This document shows, piece by piece, positions 54,851 to 64,000 of a stretch of DNA of 64,000 bases. The stretch is taken from the NCBI GenBank assembly GCA_033807695.1, contig CM066301.1:868001-932000 (forward strand). The letters run 5' to 3'. Every line of letters begins with the position of its first letter. Position 1 is the stretch's first letter. A program made the position numbers and the translations under genes. This stretch comes from Daedaleopsis sinensis (taxonomy: Eukaryota; Basidiomycota; Agaricomycetes; Polyporales; Polyporaceae). A model generated the notes under the pieces. That model saw only the letters and a list, made by a program, of their open reading frames with translations, made no database searches and was not told the DNA's origin.

Positions 54851-57800
54851 CCCACCCCACCTGTATCGATTAGCTAACCACCCGTACCATAAACACACTA
54901 CGCATTAAGCACCACGCGCACGCGCACGCATACGATGACGAGAATGAGAATGTCATTAGAGGATATAACCACCCCGATGATCTAACCCGATCATCGTGCG
55001 GCCTCGTCTCCCGAGTCTCAGCCGGCCGAGCGCCTGCCCGTGCTCGTGCCCGTACTAAGTTTGACTTGGGGCACAAAGTTGGAGGTTGAAGTTTCCCTCG
55101 CCGGGTCCGACGCGCCGTCGACGGCCTCCCGAGTCCCAGTGCCAAAGGTATTACTACTTAAGTTGTCACGCTCGCAGCCAGGCTGACACGGGAACTCGGA
55201 GTCTACGTAGTACTACAGTAGCCTTTCCTCTCAGTCCTTCCTTCCAAATTGGATGACATCGCGGGAGCTGCGGCGGACTTGCAGCACCGTGACCAACTCG
55301 CCAACCGGTTGACCGTGGGCATGGCCCTGAGCCGCAGCGTGAGGGACTACTGGAGTCTGGCAGAGCGTCGCGACTCGCCGTGCCCGCGTACTGCGCCGCG
55401 TGCCATGTGGGCGCCGCAGTACTTACCAGTCACGGTAGACTACCGTATCAAGGAAGCTTAGCCTCTCCCGAGGGTGATGCTGGTTACTAGCCACAGTGGG
55501 GGTTCCCAGTGGGGATGTCGACGGTGTGTGTATGCAGCAATGTGCTGGTTGAGAACTTCAACGTAGTAGGTAGATACACAAGGGATTACACTCACTAGTA
55601 CTAGCGCCGCCCGGGCCCGGTTGGTGGTCTCGAGACGAACCACGACGTCGACGCGGCTCTGTGATTACTGAATCATCTGGTGCGCTGCGCGCAGGAGGCC
55701 CAGAATTTCCCGACTGGGCTTTTAAGAGCCAACGAGGCGAGAGTTTGCACCATAGATTACTACGCCGCGTATACTACTACTGCAATCTCGAATGGTCACG
55801 CATGTAGTGAACCTCATCACCCCGGATGCTGAAGTCTGGATCCTGATCGTCGTGCGCACACTGCAGAGCCCTATAGCTGCATAAGCTCGAGCTCGGCATT
55901 TCGGCGACAGAGCGTAAGTTAGAGTTGAGTGCGGTACTTACGGCTGGGCGTGCGCCGTTGCCGTCGAAGCTGTAAACTTGAATGCTACCTAGAGCTAATG
56001 TCGGAGCGTGTGCGTGAGCAGCACGGATCCTGAGAGTGCTGACGACATCCCGCGCGCGCGGTCGATTCATGTGCAGCGACTTCTCGCGTGCACATCACGA
56101 AGGTGCAGTACATACACCGACACTGGTACTGTGTGTATTTCGGATCGCGGCGGTGCGAACGCGAACCCCAAGGCGACCCCCTCCGGGATCAGCCTGTCAG
56201 GAATCCAGGGGATGCGTGCAGCTTCTCCCGCCGGAAGCTGCCAGTGCGCGAGAAAAGACTGGCTGGAGCGCGAGCTGCTCCGCTGTCGGATCTGCCACGA
56301 CGCAGGTGGCGACGTTGGCAGTGGCAGAAACTGCAGTCTTCCCCGACCCTCCCGCAGGATGTGCATGCATTGGCGTGCATCACTGTTAACGTTCATTGTC
56401 GCTGTCGTCTGCTGTTGTGGGCAATTGAATGTTGAAGTTAACGTTGATCGGAGGAGGGCGCGGCGGTGGGACCTCGGGACCTGTCCCATCACCTGAGCTG
56501 CATATGCTGCACAGCGATAAGCTCGAGATTTGCGAGGCAGTCCAGTCTTCCGGAAGCCGGAAGCTGGGGCCTGGGGCGCATCATCAGCATCAGCATCAGC
56601 ATTGTTGAGCATGGTTCGAAACTTGGCGATGGTGTTCGCAATGGCAGGATGATCTTCGAGCGTGGAGTCGGCGCTGGGGTCGTGTCGACTTCAAACATCG
56701 AAGACCGGGAAGCGTCGCAGATATGGAATAACTTGTATCGGCGCCCCGAGCCATCTCGTTCTACATAGGCTTTGACGCAGAGACAAGTACCGGAGGATCA
56801 TTGATGATGACCACGGGGCGGGGCGTTGTACGTCTGACGGTCCGTGCGCGTTGCCATACCCGTCGATGATTGCGCCCAGCTCGCGCTCTGCAGAGCCGCT
56901 GCCGGTGCGCCCACTGTCATGTACGCGTGGGTCGAAAGGGTCTGGGGAGCCTTCGGGCCGAGCTGGAAACGTGAGTCTGTGATGGATAGACGGGCCTGGG
57001 CGCGGGAGGGGTGCGAGCAATGCGTGGGGACAGATGTGGGGATACGCCGGAGCTCCGAGTGCGGAACGCATTATGGCAATGACTCACAAGACGCACGATT
57101 TTGTATTGCGTCGCATGAGAGCTTGTCGCATGTATTCTGGGCTGCGGAGTGGGACATGCGCTACGGAGCTACGGCCGATCTTGAGGCCGCTTTCGGTGAG
57201 CGCACGCGACCTTGAGGCATGGAGAATTGGATTTTAGCACGCCGCTGGACGGCCTTGGAGGCGCGCACAAGCGAAAACTGCGTCGCGTAGAGAGCCATGA
57301 CGAGAATTCCAGAAAGGACGAGTAGGGCACGAACGGCGGTGTAGTGCGTCCAAGATGAGCTAGAACTTGGCCACAACTCGGGCTGCGCATGGCGCTGTAA
57401 ACGCAGGGCCGCGACAGAGGAGGAAAGAATTGTGTACTGCACAGACTCAGAGCTCGCGATACTCCGTGTAACATGTTTTGCCGATTGCTGCGCAAGGTTA
57501 GAACAACGTTAGCCCAATGGACAAGTGGCCCAGTTCGAGTTTTGGCTATACCAGACGAAAGACAACGTTGTATGTGCAAGGTTGCATCGATCTAGTTGCG
57601 ATTCATTGGTTTCCGTCCGTATCGTGATTTATGTGGTGGGCGCGTATGCTGGTTACGATGCTCCGATGCGGTTCAGAGACGTCGTGGTATATGTTATCTA
57701 CCTGCACAACATTACAATCAAAGTCAGCGATGCCGATGGCCTGCACTCGCAAGGAAGACCAATCACACACTGACCAAATAGACAAGAAAGCTTCGTCTTG

Positions 57801-59896
57801 CCTCGATACGAGGTTAAGATTCGACCTAAGGCTAGAGCCCTATGACAGGAATGCGGGGGGAGGTGTTGGTTGATAGCCGGAAGGGAAATGTAGGAATGGT
57901 GATCGTTCGTGCGATGTAAAGAGTGGTCGCGCACTACTCTCCTGACTTGCCCAAGGAGTTATCCGCCGTTCATGAAAGTACGTATGATGTATAACCGAGA
58001 GCAACAGCTTAGTATTGCTGTAGAGAACTCGACTGGCCTGCTCACCAGTGCAGTAGCGGGAGTAGGTCGTCTCCTCCGCCTCGCCGAAGAGTACGTTCGT
58101 GCGATGTCTCCATATTTGTTTGAGGGGATGATAGAGTACTTTCGACCATACAAGGTCCCAGGCGGCGTCGGCAAGGTTAAGCACGGCGTCTAGAGTGAGA
58201 AAACTCGCGACTATCCATTTACTGAACATCACCATGGTAAGAGCAATGTATCATGTATCACAGAGCCTTCGCATACGGTAATGCCGAAACGCACCTACCA
58301 AGAGTTACAACACACGGCGACGGAAGCTGTGGCAGAAACGCAGGTAGGAGATGGGCCGTGTCGTGGATATCGAAGGTGCATCGCCGTGAAGTACGGAGAA
58401 TTGGGCCGAATTTGGGCGTAGCAGCAAATACAACTGCATCTAAGATGTCAGCTTACGCACACCCATATTCGAATGAACGACGAATGGACATGCCTGCGTC
58501 TATATATCTCAAGGCCGCTGCAACCGGCATCGGCGTGCGATCATCGTGGAAAGACGAAGGGCATGCTACGCCTTTAGGAACATGAAACGTCGTGCAGTCC
58601 GCTGTGTGTGAGCATGCCTCATGAATACTGGCAGGCAAGTGGCGCATTACCCCGAAAACCTGCACGGGGACGGACCAAAGTTACCCGTGTCAGTCTATGG
58701 CGTTCATGTTAGCCTCGAATGTCCGAACCGTTGAAGCAGGAGAAGTCGGTCTGGTGTGCCACTTGGCAAGGGCAATCGCAGCAAGAAATGAGTCCGAGAA
58801 CATTTTTCTACGTGGAATCTGACGCGACTTCACAGATAGGACCGCTAACCCTAAAATAACAGAATCAGTGTTAGAGATGCACAGCACAATTCATGCTCAC
58901 TCGTATTTACGTTGATATTGAGATCCAGGCGAAAGCCCAAGTTGATGAGTGTTGAGGTGGCCGCTTGAAATCACCAGACCGAACGCCGCACCTGTACACG
59001 CTCACATAAAACAAAGAAATTGTGAGCTCACCGGTAATTTGCAAGGCTGGATGACGCCTACCTCCTATGACATACATATCGACTTTACGAATGTTAGTTA
59101 CTTTTGGAGTCAGTGTGACATAGCCACGGTGTGCTGGTGTCCAATGCTAATGGGTGTTTGTAGTGAAGAAGTCAGCCATCGCTTGTCAAAATAAACAATG
59201 CATTCTGCTAGAGCGGCCTGATATACTGCGGGTCCTTGTTGTGGGGCATCATCGACGGTTGAAATTGACCGGATCTCTGAGCCCTGAAGTGCAAACTAGC
59301 ACCGCTCCGGTGTTCAAGGTTGTATGTGCACTCGCGGGGAGACGGCGACCCTGTGCCACGCGCAGCTCTCTTTGTACATGTCCGTTGGATCCGCTTTGCC
59401 AGAGTAGGACCTCGTAAAGAGCACGATCGATGGTCATAGATCGCCGACGGCGAGCTCCTATCTATGAGATTCAGAGAACTTCGTGACAGGCAAGGCCGCC
59501 GATGTTGCCTCCAATATTATCGACGGATCGATGTTCACTTCAACTACGGACCTGAGAGTACTGAACAACTTGAACTGAGCAAAATGTAAGCGAGGACCCT
59601 GGTAGCGGGAGAAATAATCAGTTGAGCGAGTCAACTCACTTCACATGATATTTTCTGCTACAAAGTCTCGTCGCTGACCAGCTAATCTGCACTGAGCAGC
59701 TGGCCGTGATCATGGTCTGAGTCAGATTCATACCGTGTTTGGTGGCCGTACGAGACCGAGATTCGGAAAACTCCGGATTGCTTGTTTGGCTCAGCCAAAT
59801 AGCGGCACAGAGGCGCCCGTTCGAGTCGCCTCGTCGCGCTCATCGCCCGACTCGACCTCCACCCACTTTCTGACGTCCTCCTCACCCCTTTTCACG

Positions 59897-62800
59897 ATGG
59901 GGGACGAATATCCTACCTTGTTCCGTACGTGCTGCATTACTCGCAAGGAGACGTCGTCCTGACTCCAATGTCTAGGCTCGGAGCAGATGAGCTTGGTACA
60001 GCTCATTGTGCCAACCGAGGTTGCCCATGACACTATCGCCGAGCTCGGTGAGCTAGGCAACATGCAATTCAAAGATGTGAGTACCATTACGACTATACCC
60101 TTTGAACTTGAATTTGAACTGAACGCTTGGTGTTGTAGTTGAACCCAGACGTCAACCCTTTCCAACGCTCCTTCGTCGGGGAGATTCGCCGTATCGACGA
60201 GATGGCGCGCCGTGTCCGGTTCTTTGCCAGCCAGATCGAGAAGGAGAAGGACGCGATACCCGTTCGCCCGCTGTACGACTCGGCGCCGCTCATGACCGTC
60301 GGGCCCCGCGCTGCGCAGACCATCGACGAGCTGGACGTGAAGCTTACTGAGCACGAGGCACGGCTGGTGCAGATGAACGAAAGCTACCAGCTTCTCAGCG
60401 AACGTCTCAGAGAGCTTGTTGAGGCTAGGCACGTCCTTCGCGAGACCGCGGTTTTCTTCGATCGGGTGAGTCAACTTGTCTCCGGCCACGGGAGGCGGTG
60501 TTTTACATGAACGACAGCAGGCCGCTGTCCGGGAGACAGATGTACGACACTCTCTAGACGATAGCTCCGCCCCGCTCCTGCAACATGATGACCGCGAACA
60601 TCAGTACTCCTCTGCTGGCGACGTTCAGCTTGACCTGGAGTGAGGATCATCATTACATTCCATCCATGTTTATCAGTGCTAAGCGAACCAACAGGTTCGT
60701 CGCTGGTACTATCGACCGCGCTCGTTTGTCTACGTTTGAGCGCATTCTTTGGCGTGTGCTCCGTGGCAACCTCTACATGAACTATATCGACATCCAGGAA
60801 CCCTTTGTGGACCCTGCCACCGGTGCCGAGACGCGCAAGAACGTTTTCATCATCTTCGCGCATGGTGATATCCTCCTGGCCAAGATTCGCAAGGTCGCCG
60901 AGTCCATGGGCGCGACCATATACCCGATCGACGTGAACGCCGACAAGCGCGCCCAGTCCATGCGTGAAGTCACTGGACGCCTCGAGGACTTGCAAATTGT
61001 TCTCTACAACACGGGTGCCAATCGCAGGACTGAACTTATGAACATCGGCGATAACCTCGCGAGTTGGGAGGACGTTGTTGCGAAGGAGAAGCTAATTTAC
61101 GAAACGCTCAATCTTCTGAACTACGACGTTCGTCGCAAGACTCTCATTGCGGAGGGCTGGTGCCCCACTAGGGATATCGCTCAGATTCAGCTCGCACTGC
61201 GCCATGCCACGGTATGTCATCTCGCGAGTTGTAGGAAGCATTCGCTGACATAGGTCTCTCAGGAGGAGTCTGGTACCAACGTGCCTCCCATCCTTCATGA
61301 GCTTCGCACAAATCGCACACCGCCCACTTTCATTCGCACGAACAAGTTCACTGAGGGCTTCCAGACCATCATGGATGCGTACGGTATCGCGACGTACCAG
61401 GAAGTTAATCCCGGGCTGTTCGCCGTGATCACTTTCCCATTCTTGTTCGCTGTCATGTTTGGTGATATCGGACACGGTTTCATCATCTTCCTATCTGCTC
61501 TGTTCATGATTATGTTTGAGAAGAAACTGGGGAAGAGCGACTTGGGCGAGGTATGTACCCCATCTGCTCGCCATACCGCGTGCACTCAATTTCTGCTTGA
61601 CAGATCTTCGGCACATTCTTCTTGTACGTGTATTGCGCTAGTTCATCATGCGTCCACGCTGCTCACTCGGCTTTAGCGGTCGCTATATCATCTTGCTTAT
61701 GGGCATTTTCTCGATGTACACCGGCTTCCTGTACAACGACATCTTCTCCAAGTCGCTACACCTCTTCCACTCCGGATGGACATGGCCCGAACACCATGGC
61801 AACGACACCGTCGCAGCTGTCTCGAACGGTCATACCTATCCGTTTGGTCTGGACCCGGCTTGGCACGGTGCTGAGAACCAACTGCTGTTCACGAACTCGT
61901 ACAAGATGAAGATGTCCATCGTGCTGGGTGTCATCCATGTGCGTATTTATCTGCTCGTCCCTCTTACACCTGATTGACAGATCGCTGGCGTTTAGATGAC
62001 GTTCGCAGTTTGTCTGCAAGTTCCCAACCACATTCGTTTCAAGCGTTTCTCGGACATCTACACCAACTTCATCCCTCAGATGGTTTTCTTGCAGTCGATC
62101 TTCGGTTACCTCGTGGTCTGCATCCTTTACAAGTGGTCCGTGGACTGGAGCCAGGCGTCTACGCAGCCGCCGTCGCTTCTGAACATGCTTATCGGCATGG
62201 TTCTGACCCCCGGTGTTGTCGACCCGGCGGAGCAGCTGTACCCCGGACAAAGCACTCTGCAGGTCATCCTGCTGTTGATGGCCGGGGTGTGCGTGCCATG
62301 GCTGCTCATTACGAAACCCTACCTGCAATACAAAGAGATGCAGAAGATCCAGGGTCAAGGCTACATCGGGCTTGGTGCTGATGAAGCGCCCAGGCACGAG
62401 GACGACACGACATTGGAGGGCGAGGAAGAAGGTAACGGCAGAGCGATCGTCGAAGCCAACGATGAGGAGCATGTAGGTTTCAGTACGTCTTCGAACGCAC
62501 ATCTATCTGCTCACATCTGCCAACCAGGAGCAACACGACTTCAGCGAGGTCGTCGTGCATCAAGTCATTCATACGATTGAGTTCTGCCTCGGCTGTGTCT
62601 CGCACACCGCCTCCTACCTGCGTCTTTGGGCGCTCTCGTTGGCGCACGCGCAGCTGTCGGAGGTGCTGTGGGATATGACCTTGGAGAATGTGCTGGGGAT
62701 GACGGGCCTCGTTGGACTCGTCGCCAAGCTGGTCGTTGGGGTCTTGTGGTTGGTGATGACGATCGGCATCCTGTGTGTCATGGAGGTGAGTGCGGGAACG

Positions 62801-63063
62801 TCCGTCATGGGACCCTCCTTCAATGGCGGTGGCGCCGGCCTGGTGCGATTGCTGATCATGCACGATTTAGGGTCTGTCTGCGTTCCTACACGCGCTGCGT
62901 CTGCACTGGGTCGAGGCGAACAGCAAGCACTATGAGGCTGGCGGCTACGTAAGTCTCCCTTCCATATCGGCCTCCGCGCCATGCGGAGACAGAGTGACTG
63001 ATGGCGATTGCCCCACAGCAATTCGCGCCGCTGAGCTTCGCGCAGCTGAACGAGAAGCAGTAG
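59897..63063 (+). CDS. V-type proton ATPase subunit a (Vo)
   Basis: Twelve exons (59897-59924, 59976-60076, 60139-60465, 60521-60639, 60695-61211, 61263-61550, 61604-61623, 61677-61938, 61996-62472, 62528-62785, 62871-62948, 63019-63063) encode 839 residues, the size of yeast Vph1/Stv1. The N-terminal cytosolic half starts [19 protein letters not shown]; membrane segments begin at [22 protein letters not shown]. The essential proton-path arginine is in [19 protein letters not shown] (R745). Subunit a couples proton flow through the c-ring to ATP hydrolysis at vacuole and Golgi membranes. Exon 7 is only 20 nt. The C-terminus ends [14 protein letters not shown], close to the family's usual F-x-P-x-SF ending. 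Single housekeeping gene with no cluster context. Confidence 0.96.
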
Positions 63064-63709
63064 GAGGGTCTCGGGACCCCGCGGGCACGGCGGACGGAAG
63101 GCGAAGCGTCGGACAAGACTCGGACTGTGCTGCTATTCGAGCCCGTGTACGTTGTACTAGCTCCGGGGCCGGGAACGGCGATATATCTCGAACATGGTAA
63201 GAGCATGCGTGGCATGGCGTGTGTGGCTCCGGTCCACTCTCGGTGGACACTCGACACCGTTGATTAAGGTTCGTCGGGGCATGTGGGGGAGCGTTACCTG
63301 GTGTTGTCAGAACCCCACAACTCCGGGGTAGCACGCGATGCTGTGCACACGCTAACACATCCGATGGGAAATGGACGACGTTGCACCCTTTCGACATCTG
63401 ACAGTCGATTGGGCTCAGGTAAAAGTGTATCCGCAGACTAACAACAGAGGCGTACACTGGGGTTTCGTGACATGGTAAAGTTACAGTCAGATCCCAGAAC
63501 CAGAGCCACGGAAGTTGTTCAACTTCGACTTCCCGAATCGCAATGGAATCGCGATTTGAATAACGTCTATCTTCCAACACTATCCTTCTCCCGACCTCAG
63601 CCCATCGTCGTCGTTTCTTAAGCACGCCAAAATTGCCGACTCGAAATGTCGACGATAGGATCATGAGGTCAGTTCAAATTTGTCGTTGATTTGAGCTCAG
63701 CAACTGTAG
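63064..63709. other. Intergenic, nothing recognised
   Basis: V-ATPase 3' flank. The minus-strand open frame across 63664-62945 is a shadow of the V-ATPase 3' end and has no motif. Confidence 0.4.
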
Positions 63710-64000
63710 ACCTGGACCAAGAGCGACTCGGAGCCCTTGCCCACCGGCGACATACACACGGCTATCGTTGCTGGTGAGTGGCTTTTCGCCTGCATGTGCT
63801 ATGTCGTGAAGGTGAATCCTCAGCCCATGATGAACCCTTGGTCGCAGTCATCATCGAGCCCGGGCTATACCAGTACACGCCGCGTTACAAAACGCCGGCC
63901 CAATGACATCGCGACAGCTGGCGACGTCGAACGCGTGAAGAACTTGCAGCTGGACTCGTCACTGAAAACACCCGGACCATGGCGAGGGTTTCTCCTGGGC
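63710..64000 (+). other. Possible exons of a gene at the right edge
   Basis: A frame TWTKSDSEPLPTGDIHTAIV at 63710-63773 is bounded by a TAG acceptor and a GTGAGT donor. After an acceptor at 63823, one phase continues AHDEPLVAVIIEPGLYQYTP to a TGA at 63904. Another phase starts with an ATG at 63825-63830 and stays open to the window end (MNPWSQSSSSPGYTSTRRVT onward). Only one can be right and the window is cut, so no call is made. Confidence 0.25.

Larger units (their letters stand above)
54326..59896. other. Long gene-poor stretch
   Basis: 5.6 kb with no supported gene. It contains simple repeats (next entries), a CAGCAT triplet-type patch near 56580, and frames open on both strands without motifs. 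The minus frame 58235-57840 starts MVMFSKWIVASFLTLDA and is protein-like but unrecognised. The right end is the V-ATPase promoter, with a TGACGTC word near 59868. Confidence 0.4.

Noticed and set aside
57840..58235. 131-codon minus-strand frame as a gene
   Set aside because: Somewhat protein-like but overlapped by an open plus-strand frame (57909-58193), with no motif, no clear start context and no splice partners.

Overview
The window is eukaryotic and fungal, and reads as an Agaricomycete basidiomycete. Genes are cut by many short GT-AG introns (mostly 45-90 nt), transcripts often start near a TATA box, and several families are typical of this group: cerato-platanin, MYND zinc-finger paralogs, the DFG-containing basidiomycete kinase-like family, a DExxD sesquiterpene synthase and a chromodomain Ty3/gypsy element. 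Placement nearer to Polyporales is an impression from protein resemblance, not something the bases prove. About half the window is gene-poor and holds duplicated, frame-broken or unrecognised sequence.

Layout. 1-3750: degraded minus-strand coding-like sequence, a small kinase-like gene (1545-2695) whose downstream flank is a second copy of the window's left edge, and a SERF/4F5 gene (3246-3747). 5217-6436: NmrA-like reductase A. 6437-12800: mostly gene-free, with a long perfect inverted repeat, a small unknown gene (9672-9914), a 160-bp tandem duplication and a broken HET-like N-terminal region. 12907-17958: ADP1-type ABCG transporter with a 1,658-bp first intron. 20911-22228: sesquiterpene synthase. 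24027-30623: intact LTR retrotransposon on the minus strand, flanked by a GAACT target duplication. 31710-34056: cytochrome P450. 35056-35475: cerato-platanin. 37956-38638: secreted decapeptide-repeat protein. 39118-40392: NmrA-like reductase B. 40549-44404: two MYND-finger genes (minus). 48065-49182: adenylate kinase. 51915-54325: Zn2Cys6 transcription factor. 54326-59896: long gene-poor stretch. 59897-63063: V-ATPase subunit a.

How the genes may work together. The terpene synthase, the P450, two NmrA-like NAD(P)-binding proteins and an ABCG exporter lie within 35 kb and form a plausible but unproven sesquiterpenoid neighbourhood; a recent retrotransposon separates the synthase from the P450. 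Adenylate kinase, V-ATPase subunit a and SERF are ordinary housekeeping genes. The most informative details are the retroelement's apparent GGGTTTC frameshift site and Tf1-like self-priming signal, the identical exon plan including a 7-nt microexon in the two reductases, and the codon-diverged but residue-identical decapeptide repeats.

Exon borders were placed by hand from splice consensus, reading frame and family knowledge; total coding lengths were checked to be multiples of three wherever a start was resolved.
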